From NCBI GenBank assembly GCA_011634665.1, contig WAEK01000007.1:2762501-2826500 (forward strand): a stretch of DNA of 64,000 nucleotides, given 5' to 3'. The notes below the pieces were generated by a model. It was not told the origin of the DNA, ran no database searches, and saw only the letters and a list, made by a program, of their open reading frames with translations. A program made the position numbers and the translations under genes. The first letter of the stretch is position 1. Every line of letters begins with the position of its first letter. Below, in pieces: positions 43,870 to 54,699 of this stretch. Source of the stretch: Mortierella sp. BCC40632 (lineage: Eukaryota > Mortierellomycota > Mortierellomycetes > Mortierellales > Mortierellaceae).

Positions 43870-46220
43870 CACCCCTTTTCAGAAACCCTGCATCAAACCC
43901 AACTGGTCTTTTGTGACACCTTGAACACTAACCTGTATCCCCCTTCTATTTGTCTTTGAATCTTACACTCGTCATAGGCTAGAGCGCCATTTGGATTAAA
44001 TATTTCCGAATAGAGTTGAACAACCCCTATCCCCCAGTCTATCACAGTTACCATGCTCGACCTTTCAAGGAGACCATCCCCGCACCAATCACTCTCGTCC
44101 ACCGCGCTCAAAACTCTCCCCCAACCGCCTCACGTAAAAAAATTGCTATCACCCCTGCCTCCTCTACAACAATGCAGCTCTCCCCTAGCACTTCTTTCCA
44201 GCCTCTGACAACGCCGCCGTCTCTTCTTTTACCTACCCTCTTTCATTCTCAATGTAATTGAAATACTTTTAATCGCAACTAATTGTCTCAGTTATTAAAG
44301 TCACCCCTAGCCCTAGTCCACCACCGCTATCATTTCATTACAGTCCACCCGTCACCGATCTTCCTCGCCTAAAACACCCATTAAATCCTCCACAACCATC
44401 TCACGGTCGCGATAAAGATATGCATCCTACTCAACCACTGCCACCCCTACATCTTTCCCCTGCCGGACTGCTTTTAATCTCTATCCTTTTCAATTCTCTT
44501 CCTCTTTCTATCTGTTCGCGTACACTCACACTAAGTTGGAATACAAATTATCGCCAATAATATCTCTAAAAATAGTAGACCACCCCTAGCTCCCCCCTCC
44601 CCGCCTGCCCAAGTCCTACCCAAGTTCTATGCCCCTCTCACCGTGGCGATCGTGCCCTTGACCACCATTCCTGTCTTCCACACATTGAATGAATCAATTA
44701 CTACTACATAGAGAAGATACACCCTTCACCCCTGCCTCCCCTACCATCCTGCATCTCTCACGCACCACTACCATTTCTTCCCTCATCCTACCGTTTCACA
44801 TGCACTCGCCAATAGATGATTCGCATTTTTGCTCGAATAGTTTTCGCATCTTAAGTGGAACCCCTATCTCAAACCCTAGCAAATCATTACCTCGTCCCAC
44901 CCATCGCAGCAATCGAGCCTAAGCCCATCAACTCTGTCCAATACATTAGGAACGTCTCAACTACTACCTCTTGGGAATGATATTCCCTCAACCCCTGTTT
45001 TCCCTACCACGCCTTATCTCTCCCTAACCACCTCTTTCGAACCACCTTGACCTTTCATCCCATACCCTACTTATTAACTTACACTCGACGCAAGTTGAAG
45101 CTTGTTTTTGCATGAATAATTTCGCAGCTAGATGAAGCACCCCTATCCCTAGCTCGTCCTTCAACTACAGTCCACTACTCTCCCCAGTGTGACTACCCCC
45201 CACACACACATACATACACACACATCATCACAGTCCTCAACAAACAGAACTTCCTCACAACCCACTACAGGTGAGATTCACTCTCCACCCCTGCCTCACT
45301 TTCGCCCTTACTCCTTTCCCCCACCACCTCCACGCTACCCTCCTCTTCATACCTCCTCACTTACGCTCATCGTCAGCTTGAGCGCCGTTTATCACAAACA
45401 CGCAAACAATTTTCCAAGAAAGAGATAACAACCCTGCCATAGCACATCACCACTGCTCAATACCCCTAACACCTATTGGTATGAAGTCCTTCTCTTTTTT
45501 AATTGGGCCGCCTTACAAAGCTAAAAGCCAACATACTTGCCTTCATTTGTTTGTTGACACAAAGGAATGATAATGACCCCCTATCCCCTACCCCCAGTCT
45601 ATCACAGATACCATCCCTCGCTGATGTCACTCGTCCACGATCTCTGATCTTCTCCCACCACCTTCTCATTGTTAGTATATTCGCTCCACAGTCATCTCTC
45701 CTTCCTTCTTTCTACCCTACCCCCCTCCCCTACCACACCTTTCCTGTTACCGAAAATGTATTCTCTTCTCAACCTCACTTACACTCATCTCAAGATTGAT
45801 CGCTGTTTGTCATAATCGTTTTCAAAAAAAAACCTGTCCAAAACCCATCCCCCCCCCCTCCGTCTCCCCCCTCCCAGCAACACTCACAGTCTCAAGCCCA
45901 CCATCATACCGCAACAGCTGTTCAGTAGGTGAGATATACCACTATTCGATACCACCACCAACTATCACTCATCACCCTGCCTTGTTACACTTCTTCATCT
46001 TACGGCTAATCGACCTACCCCTGTATGTTTGGGGGCACAAAGTAAACGCATTCCACCCCACCCTCCTCCCACCCTATTATCCGTCATACCTATCATCGCT
46101 GTTTCTGATCACCACCCATATCCCAACGTCCATACAGCCACTTCTCCAAAGTAGATACGGAAACCCCGCACATCACTCATTCCTTTTGCCCACCACCCCG
46201 ACCCCTCTTTCCATTCTGCT
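43870..46220. repeat. Decayed C-rich tandem array, period about 280 bp
   Basis: A block of the form TTACACTCRNCN-(T/A)GAGCGCC followed by an AT-rich 30 bases, then CCCCTAYCCCNAGTC, and a long CT-rich tail, recurs near 43960, 44240, 44520, 44795, 45075, 45360 and 45775. Units are very diverged, and no gene is visible. It looks like an old satellite or a tandemly repeated element. Confidence 0.55.
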
Positions 46221-46997
46221 TTCTAAAGTGCATCCAAAATTCGATCAATGATTTTTTTAGATGGAATCATTCCGCATTTACTCCTCAGTTCATGAGTCAT
46301 TCCTCATGTTGATTCGTAGAGAAGATCTACTTTGCGTACTTATGTGGTTCCGACTACAAAGGTCTACTCCAGGTATTGTAGCCATTCTCCGATCGAGCAA
46401 CATAGTCAAAAGTACTAACAAAATTTTACACGGGTTTAGTACAGGGTTTTTAGTCTTTGTTCATGGGCTGATAGTTTCGAATCCATTGAAGTTGGGAAAA
46501 AACCTTAGATACACAGAGTACGTCAGTCAATAGACATCACAATCTATCATTATGACTATTCCAGTTTGTCTTTTAGGCGGTCATATCAATGACTATGGCC
46601 AGGCACCTTTTTCACAAATAGGCTAAAAGTTGCAAAAAATTCTCAAAGTGGACGTTCTTCAGAGCGAGAGAAATCGTGACAGATATCCACACAGCCATTG
46701 AAATTTATGCACGCTGTAAGCTTTGCTTGAACAACTCCTTCTACATACCCAGCCGGGACAAGGTTGTTCGTTCGTTTGATCTATCAGCCCATGAACAAAG
46801 ACAAAATACCCTGTACTAAACCCGTGTAAAATTTTGTTAGTACTTTTGACTATGTTGCTCGATCGGAGAATGGCTACAATACCTGGAGTAGACCTTTGTA
46901 GTCGGAACCACATAAGTACGCAAAGTAGATCTTCTCTACGAATCAACATGAGGAATGACTCATGAACTGAGGAGTAAATGCGGAATGATTCCATCTA

Positions 46998-48624
46998 CAG
47001 TGGGCGCCAAAATGGTTTCAATAATTCTCAAATTTTCATATTTTAGCAATTTTCTACCCATCGAGAATATGTAAATGCACCTTGTTGCTTAGATTGAAAA
47101 CAATACCCAGAATGCCTTGTTCACGACAGTGTAAACAGATTTTCAATATGTTGTCAGAAAGGCGTGCTATGAGGTAAATTGTTGAAGCTAGATATTGGAA
47201 CCATTTCGCCACTTGGGCACGCCATTTATATTTATTGCTATTTCATCTCTTTTTTCACAATCGTTTGTCTTATATCTACAGTCAGTCAGAGAGATTAAAA
47301 GAAGATGAATAGATCTTGACAAGTTTGATATAAAATACGGGTGCAATCGCTCGAAAATGGTCGATATTCCTCCATCATGAAAAAAACGAAAGAAGACACT
47401 CAAAACTCTATCATAAGCCAGTTAAAAGCAGGCTACTCCGTCAAGAATGTCGCTAGACGATTATCAGTCAGCCCTGCTTCTGTTTCAAGGATCCGAACCA
47501 AGCATTTACCTACTCTACAAAGGCAACCAACAGGAAGACCAAGAATTCTCTCGGCTCGCTCCAAGAATGATCTCAACAGAAAGTTACTTTCCGGCATGTT
47601 GAAGACTGGCAAGCAGGTCCACAAGAGCCTCAATGGTGAAGGGACAGTTATCTCGTACAGATCAGTCCTTCGCAACCTCAGGGAGATCGGCTTTCAAGCG
47701 AAGAAAAAGTCAAAAAGCCTTTCCTTAGTAAGCGACACAAGCAAGCGCGGTTGGAGTGGGCAAGAGGTCATAAAAATTGGACCATCGATGACTGGAAGCG
47801 AGTGGTATTCTCAGATGAAACAAAGATAAACATCTGGAACTCGGACGGGATACAATATTACTGGGCTAAGCCAGGCGATCCGGTTCAACCATTTCATCTT
47901 CAACCTACTGTCAAGCATGGAGGTGGATCCTTGATGTTCTGGGGCTGTATGACGTCCAAGGGACTTGGCTATGGCTGTCAGATCTATGAAGGAACTATGA
48001 AAAAAAAGGAGGATTACATCAATATTCTCGACACAACATTGAAAGAAAGTCTCGAGTATTATGATCTCGGAAAAATGACTTCATTTTTCAGCACGACAAC
48101 GACCCCAAACACAAAGCCAAAGCAACAACCAAGTACCTGGAGGATCAGGATATTGAGGTTCTTCGATGGCCTGCACAATCAGCAGATTTAAATCCAATCG
48201 AGCATGTTTGGGACAAGCTGAAGGTTCAGATTGGTCAACGAGAGAAGCGGCCTACGAGTGTTCATGAATTGTGGGATATGGTGCTGGAGGAATGGGAGCT
48301 GATACCACAGGATATGATTGACAAGCTCTATGAGTCGATGCCACGAAGAGTAGAGGCCGTGTTGAAAGCGAAAGGGGGGAATACGAGGTATTGAAGAATT
48401 TTCCCGGACTAGTGGCAAAATGGTTTCTATGAGACGACAACATTGGAGGCGGCATAGCTCGCTCATGTGAAGTGATAAAGGCCCGCTTTCTTATTTCTCG
48501 GGTCCACCATTGATAAGACTTTCCTTTCTATTAGAATTGAATATGAAAGAGAAAGAAAGAATAAACGAGAAAATTAGAAAAAGCGAAATTTCTGAAAACA
48601 TTGAAACCATTTTGGCGCCAACTG
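46998..48624 (+). mobile_element. M1: Tc1-type DNA transposon
   Basis: 1.63 kb with inverted repeat ends CAGTGGGCGCCAAAATGG at 46998 and the complement of CAGTTGGCGCCAAAATGG at 48624, flanked by TA on both sides. It carries one transposase gene. A second copy, M2, lies at 51034-60369. Confidence 0.93.
47377..48394 (+). pseudogene. M1 transposase (Tc1, DD34E)
   Basis: About 340 residues from MKKTKEDTQNSIISQLKAGY. The N-terminal helix-turn-helix pair (NVARRLSVSPASVSRI) and GRPRILSAR are followed by the catalytic domain VVFSDETKINIWN (Asp), QHDNDPKH (Asp) and SADLNPIEHVW (Glu). Frame changes lie near 47735 and 48075. At the second, M1 has five A where M2 has six, so this lesion, at least, is a homopolymer difference. 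Confidence 0.85.
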
Positions 48625-48660
48625 TAAAAAAATCATTGATCGAATTTTGGATGCACTTTA

Positions 48661-49072
48661 CCTAACAACATCAATTCATTCGTATCATCTGTTGGAGCGA
48701 AGTCTTGAAGGGACATCGGGCAGGTGGAAAAAGAGAATAGGGAAGGAAGATATAAGGCGGGTGGAAGAAATAAGAAGGGAGAGAGTGAAGGAGACGACTG
48801 ACTGTTCAAATCATTCCCCTGAAATAATTGTGACCAGCAGCCTTTCTCCCCTCCCCCCTACCCACAAAGGCCGATAACCGACTAATCTTTTTCAAATAAA
48901 GAGTGCCAAAGACCCATAAGGCACCAGAAGCAAGATCCCGGTACCCATGGTCCTACTGGCTCTCAAGGAACCGCCCTCTTTATTTCAAAAAAATTCAAAG
49001 GTGACTGGGAAAAAGAAAAAGTGGCTTTCGTAAATCACGACACCGACACTGAGTTCCTTTAAGTAATAGAGA
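48661..49072. other. Stretch with no recognised feature
   Basis: Flank of the long-inverted-repeat element. Purine-rich in part (GGAAGGAAGATATAAGGCGG near 48740). No gene is supported. Confidence 0.4.
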
Positions 49073-49232
49073 GACTAGCACTTTGCCCGTGGCAGGATGC
49101 CCCGGGATCCCGGGATCCATAGTACAATCATCTAGAGTCTCAGGGGTCTATGGGGATCTTTGTTTTATGAAAATTGGTCAAGATTTGAGAGAGATATGTT
49201 TAAATGAAGACAGCTGAGGGGTATTCAACCTA
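49073..49232 (-). repeat. Helitron-3'-end-like motif and flank
   Basis: ACTAGCACTTTGCCCGTGG at 49075 then GGATGCCCCGGGATCC, very close to 43711. The similarity continues for about 40 bases, so the two are copies of the same element end. Confidence 0.5.
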
Positions 49233-50460
49233 TAGTGGTCAGCGAAAGTGTTCGCATGTTTTCTGTTTTGCTATATCAGTTTTCCTCCCTCGCTCATTTT
49301 AACTTATGCGATTCTCTTTTTTAAATGGTAGATTGCTTGGCTGATGGTCTCTATTTTGGCTGTATGTCAATCGATTTGAAAAAGATTTGGTCAAGATATA
49401 AACACCCTCTATTTCTTCACTCCATTCGAACACTTTATTTGAATCACTACACTTTTTTTGTTTGATGGAGTCGGACCAATTCTAGTTTCAATTTATTTGG
49501 CACCCTTTCAGTCGTATCACTTTCTCCATTCGACTAGGAAGACTCTCATACAATGAATGGAGGAAATCATCTGGGATCGATCCCCAGATATGATCGATTC
49601 TTTTCCCACAAGGTCTGTAGATTTGGTGCAGTCGTTTCGTATCTATCCAGAGCCCTTTTGATGTATGCCCATACATGCTCAATGATGTTGAGGTCGGCAG
49701 AGTTTGCAGGCCACTCAAGTCGTCGAATTCTTCTGCGTCTGAAGAAGTCTTGGATAATACGTGCAGTATGAACTTTGGCGTTGTCCTGTTGAAAAAAAAA
49801 ACTTGCAGCGTCCATTTGCCACCAGTTGCGAGAAGCGATTACATAGTCATCGAGTATCTCCAGATACACTTGCGAATTGATCCTATCCTTGATCCACTCG
49901 GAGTCCCCTACGCCAAAAAAAAAATGTAATGCAACCCCACATCATAATTTTCCCTCCTCCACCCTGTGGAACTCCTATCTTGTGATGTTCTCGCTTGCCT
50001 TTGTTTCGTTTTCGAGAGTAATAGTGCTTCCTTCCGTAGGACCCCATCCTACTAACTACAGTCTCGTCGGAGAACATAACGTTCTTCCAGTCCTCCACCG
50101 TCCAGTGCAAGTGATCCTTGGCAAACCGGACTCGATCTTTGCTTGTGCTTCTTCGTCAGATAAAGTTCCTTGCGCTTGACATACGAATAGAGACTATCTT
50201 TTTTTCAGATACTTCCTGATTGTCTCTATGTGAACGTCAACTCCGTCTGTTCCAAGAACGAGCTGCTTTCCCTCGAGAACAGTTGAAATTTGACCACTGT
50301 CCACTTGGCGAATAAGCATCCTCCTAGTGGCATCGCAAACTTTCTTAGGACGACCTATTATCGGATCAGGAATATTCTCCTTGTCCTCGTTCCTGATCTT
50401 ATCGATAGCTGCAAGGGAGATATGAAGCTCATTTGCCACCTGACGGATCGACCTTCCGTG
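49233..50460 (-). mobile_element. M3: second Tc1-type family, cut by element G
   Basis: The left end TAGTGGTCAGCGAAAGTG follows a TA at 49231. The transposase is on the minus strand and its N-terminus is cut off at about 50460, where LTR element G begins. The other end should lie beyond the window if G is a simple insertion. Confidence 0.7.
49488..50460 (-). pseudogene. M3 transposase (Tc1/mariner type), N-terminus missing
   Basis: Reads GRSIRQVANELHISLAAIDK (helix-turn-helix), RPKKVCDATRRML, then WKNVMFSDETVVSRMG (Asp), FFQQDNAKVHTA (Asp) and SADLNIIEHVWAYIKR (Glu) to a stop at 49488. Frames change near 50190, 50110 and 49900, the last two in T runs. The first helix-turn-helix is truncated by element G. 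Confidence 0.8.
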
Positions 50461-50625
50461 TGTCGCGTTTAACAGTCACGAACCTAGGTGCCCGTCACCT
50501 ACGGGCTTCCCTTTTTATTTGGCGAAGCGTAGATTTTAATAAAACAACTTCTTGTCTCGTTACTCACTCGTCCATACACCACCACATTTCACATTTTTTT
50601 TTAACGTATATTCTGAAGTTACAAC
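50461..50625 (+). repeat. Candidate 5' LTR/leader of element G
   Basis: Starts TGTCGCGTTTAACAG directly at the M3 break and contains a polyadenylation-like AATAAA near 50539 before the Gag start at 50626. The 3' LTR is outside the window, so the LTR border cannot be checked here. Confidence 0.45.
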
Positions 50626-51033
50626 ATGGCCAACACACGCACTCGTAAAGCCAACCTGATCCCCGAGAACGCCTCCATGGAGACTGATCATATTGCATCC
50701 CCACAACAAACAGGAGCTTCCTCCATTGTTCCTAACACCACCACGGAGGAGAACATAACGATTTCTGTAACCTCCATTACGGAACAAGCCAGTAATCCGA
50801 CAGAGCCTGAACACCCTATCACTGTAGGGATTTCCTCAATGGATCTTGATCCGTTGGACCCAGACCAAGCGCTCAAGGAACGTGTTGTCGAACTCAAAGA
50901 CATCATACAAGCGCTGGTGACAGAACAGAAGCAAGTGGTGGTACGTTACACCACGCGCAAGAAGTCTGTGGAAGCTGGAACCCTACAGGGGGAACAGTTG
51001 GAAGCTTCGTATCAACAAGAATGGCAAGACGTA
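50626..51033 (+). pseudogene. Element G Gag, 5' part
   Basis: Frame MANTRTRKANLIPENASM, Ser/Thr-rich then helical (ALKERVVELKDIIQALVTEQ), open to EWQDV at 51033, where Tc1 copy M2 is inserted at a TA. Removing M2 plus one TA gives EWQDV-QSRMNRADAELK in frame with 60370, so the insertion is clean. Confidence 0.75.
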
Positions 51034-51263
51034 CAGTTGGCGCCAAAATGGTTTCAATGTTTTCAGAAATTTCGCTTTTTCTAATTTTCTCGTTTATTCT
51101 TTCTTTCTCTTTCATATTCAATTCTAATAGAAAGGAAAGTCTTATCAATGGTGGACCCGAGAAATAAGAAAGCGGGCCTTTATCACTTCACATGAGCGAG
51201 CTATGCCGCCTCCAATGTTGTCGTCTCATAGAAACCATTTTGCCACTAGTCCGGGAAAATTCT

Positions 51264-51780
51264 TCAATACCTCGTATTCCCCCCTTTCGCTTTCAACACG
51301 GCCTCTACTCTTCGTGGCATCGACTCATAGAGCTTGTCAATCATATCCTGTGGTATCAGCTCCCATTCCTCCAGCACCATATCCCACAATTCATGAACAC
51401 TCGTAGGCCGCTTCTCTCGTTGACCAATCTGAACCTTCAGCTTGTCCCAAACATGCTCGATTGGATTTAAATCTGCTGATTGTGCAGGCCATCGAAGAAC
51501 CTCAATATCCTGATCCTCCAGGTACTTGGTTGTTGCTTTGGCTTTGTGTTTGGGGTCGTTGTCGTGCTGAAAAATGAAGTCATTTTTTCCGAGATCATAA
51601 TACTCGAGACTTTCTTTCAATGTTGTGTCGAGAATATTGATGTAATCCTCCTTTTTCATAGTTCCTTCATAGATCTGACAGCCATAGCCAAGTCCCTTGG
51701 ACGTCATACAGCCCCAGAACATCAAGGATCCACCTCCATGCTTGACAGTAGGTTGAAGATGAAATGGTTGAACCGGATCG
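51264..51780 (-). pseudogene. M2 transposase, catalytic 3' part
   Basis: The minus strand reads MFWGCMTSKGLGYGCQIYEG, FIFQHDNDPKHKAK (second Asp) and SADLNPIEHVWDKLK (Glu, 34 residues on), then a stop at 51264. This part has no frame change. The 5' part is at 59480-59989. Confidence 0.88.
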
Positions 51781-52497
51781 TGCAGTGTAGCATTTACGAT
51801 CCCTAGTCTTCCAGGCTAGGGATATAAAAGTAGCCTTCCCCTCCCCCCTGTAATAAAGTCAGCTTTCTTTCCTCTGTCCCTCAAGTCCATTTGCTTTAGC
51901 AACTGTCCCTGTCGCGCTGTCCCCAAGGTATTGACCGAGCCCAAGACCTCGATCAAGATCATGATCTATTATCTTTTCACTCTCCCATACTAAATCAGTC
52001 CTCATCTCCAGCTACCCTGAACAGATCTGCAGTATTGACTCCTCGATTCCTTTTGAAAGAAAAGGCAGGACTCAAGAGCCATTTCCCATTAACGGTGCTA
52101 TCCCAGCTGTAAGTATGAGACTCGGTGAAAAGTAAAAGATCGGACGAAGACTGCTGCTCCCTGAATGGCTCTCCTTCGGTGGCCATTCTTGCAAGATTCC
52201 TTTGATCAACATGCGAGGACTTTACGGACCCATCCCAGTTTGATCCGCATTGGATTCATGCCTCAAGATCCCGTTTATTGATAGCTATCTCCGTCCTCCC
52301 TTTATGCATTCATAGAATAGTTAGAGTCGAAGGCGATCCCCTCATAGTTGTCGCTGTCTCCCCAGTCCCTACTGTAGTCTTTCCGTACCTGTCCTTTTTG
52401 TAAGTCTTCAGTACATCTTCACTTGGTCCGTATTTCTATGATAGAAAAGAAGAGTAGTTATTGATTAGAAGCATCTGTCCTTAGACTCTACGCGGCA
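51781..52497 (+). repeat. Element R 5' LTR
   Basis: Contains GGGATATAAAAGTAGCC (TATA box near 51829) and GTAATAAAGTC shortly after, a possible polyadenylation signal. An antisense frame at 52186-51995 (MATEGEPFREQQSSSD) is kept in all three LTR copies. It differs from the 3' LTR mainly in lengths of C, A and T runs. Confidence 0.93.
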
Positions 52498-52586
52498 CCA
52501 CTTCGTTGGTGGAGAACCTGGGCAATCGTAAATCGTCCATCATAAAAAAAAAAAATCAAGGAAACAATCTTTTTTGTCCCCACCGA

Positions 52587-54639
52587 TGAACCCCATGCAA
52601 CCCCACGTGCCTGAGCCGGAATCGGCAGAAACTCGAATGCTTGCCATGTTGGAGCAGATTCGACAATCGCAAGAAGACAGTAATAGAAGAATGGATCGAT
52701 TGGAGTCTGATCTTTCTTCCCTTCGTAAAGGCCCTAGCGGTGATTTTCAACAATGGCGTGAGAAACCGCAGAGCTCGACTGAATCGCATGAGACTAGTGG
52801 AGATGAGTCATCGTTGAGCAATATGTCAAGGACCTCCCGACTTGGCGCCACGCCGCGCCCACCCGCGGAGTTAGGAGCCACTACGCCTCAAATGGTAACC
52901 GAGGCAAACAAAAAGAATCTTCCATGGTCGGAAGTTCGATCCCAAGGCCGACAACATAGACGAATGGGTAGATTATTTCAGAGCCTATCTGGAGTCCAAC
53001 ATTTGGGATTTGCCAGTGAACTTGCGCAACACCATTGCCATGAGGATGCTGGGGCAGGCTCTCGTCGGTACCACTGAACAATACTGGTTTGCGGAGATTC
53101 GGAAGGTGAAAAGCGATTGCATGGAAGTGTTGGACGAGCTTGAAGAGAATTTTATGCCGGATCACATCCGTTACCGCGTAGGTACTATCGAAGACGTACG
53201 TGCATGCAAGCAAGAAGGCGACGAGACCACTAGAGTATACCTACTCCGATTCGGGCGTGCAATCGCCCGCCATCGAAGAGCCATGAAGAAGAAGAGACAT
53301 GTCGTTGATGAGCAACAATTGATCCAGGCCCTGTATGCGGGCATCAAATCGAAAGATATCGCAAAGCAGGTGAAGTCCACCAAGACCATTGACCAGGCTC
53401 TCAATGAAGCTAGGAAAGCTGCTCAAGTCGAGAGCCATTGGGCTTGCCTAAGGGAGGACGATGGAAGTGTACGAGCCCCTGCCGAAAAAAATCCAGCCAT
53501 GTCGCCTATGGTCTCCAGGGCAGCCAAGGTCGAAGAGGAGTCGTCTCCGATCCCTGAAGTAAAGAATAGCGAACTGGATAGTTTAACCAAGGCCGTGAAT
53601 GAACTCCGGATCATGATCAACAGGCAACAGCCTCCCAACAATCAGCCTCGAGCTCCAGGACCTTCCCGCATGCGTCCAAAACGTCCCTTGAGCGAGATCG
53701 AGTGTTTCAATTGCCGTCAAATGGGACACTATTCGAATGACTGCCCTGAACCTCGAAGCAGGCGAACCATGTTGGCACAGATGGAATATTTCAACGAAGA
53801 AGACGTTCCGTATGACGAGTCGCTTGTCGGTAGCGTATTCTTGACCGAAGAAGAGTTCCGTGAATACTCCTACGAGCAAGATAAACGGGAGCAGGATTTT
53901 TCCCATGGGATGGTGAGCCACGGTCAGCCTCACTATCCGAATGAAAACCGACCGCCAGATCAACGATACACTTTCGCCACAGTAAAGCCGAGTGCCGGAA
54001 GAATACAGAAACGCCTCGAAGTGCCATCCCCGAGGAAGAAAAATGTTGCCGTTCACATCGGCAGCATTGAGGCAAGACCAGGTGTCTCGACTAGCCAGAG
54101 CAGCATCGCAAAATCCATTGGGACCATCAAAGGATGCTCCTCCAAAAATAGGTGTCCCCACTCCATCCTTGAAAAAAAAACCATCATTCGTCGGGGCAGC
54201 AGCCCCTCCTATTACAGTGGATCCTTCGCTTGTCGGGACTATGGCTCAGCCAGCAACGATGGATCCGAACATTGTCGAGGATATTGTGAGGCGATCTTAC
54301 GATAAAGACGATGTTGAGATGGATTCGGCGGAAGAGGAGGTTGCCAGCGAACATCCTCGAAGCAGGGTGAAGTTCGTAGAAGTGCCTACAGCGCGGCCTA
54401 TTGCCAAACGTCGAAGCGCCCGCCTGCACAAGGGAGTTGCAACAAGCACAAATAAGACCGAGGAAAAGAAGAAGCCGATCCAGGGTCTTAGAAAAAAATC
54501 CGAACCTGCCCCTGTAGCGATCGTTCCAAGGCCAGGAGAAAAAGCCACGTCCCAGAGCGCTGTCGAAGCAAAAGCAAGAATACGGTCCCTCCCAGCCCCA
54601 GTGAAACTGACGCTAGGACGTACTCCCCTTCGACATTGA
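52587..54639 (+). pseudogene. Element R Gag
   Basis: N-terminal coiled region (AMLEQIRQSQEDSNRRMDRL), a frame change near 52920, then the capsid part (ESNIWDLPVNLRNTIAMRML, ALYAGIKSKDIAKQV) and a zinc knuckle CFNCRQMGHYSNDC near 53705. An A run at 54172 shifts the frame before the stop at 54639. Confidence 0.85.
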
Positions 54640-54699
54640 AGCTTGCCTCCAGGCCACGATGGTCGAAAACCTGTCTATTGCAGACCTTGATCGGCATCA

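Larger units (their letters stand above)
46224..48660. mobile_element. Long-inverted-repeat element with Tc1 copy M1 nested in its right arm
   Basis: The left arm, from TAAAGTGCATCC at 46224 to about 46475, is nearly identical to the reverse complement of the right arm, which runs 46783-46997 and resumes at 48625-48660 after the M1 insertion. Arms are about 250 bp and the centre about 300 bp, without a coding gene. This is a foldback/MITE-like element, probably non-autonomous. Confidence 0.85.
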
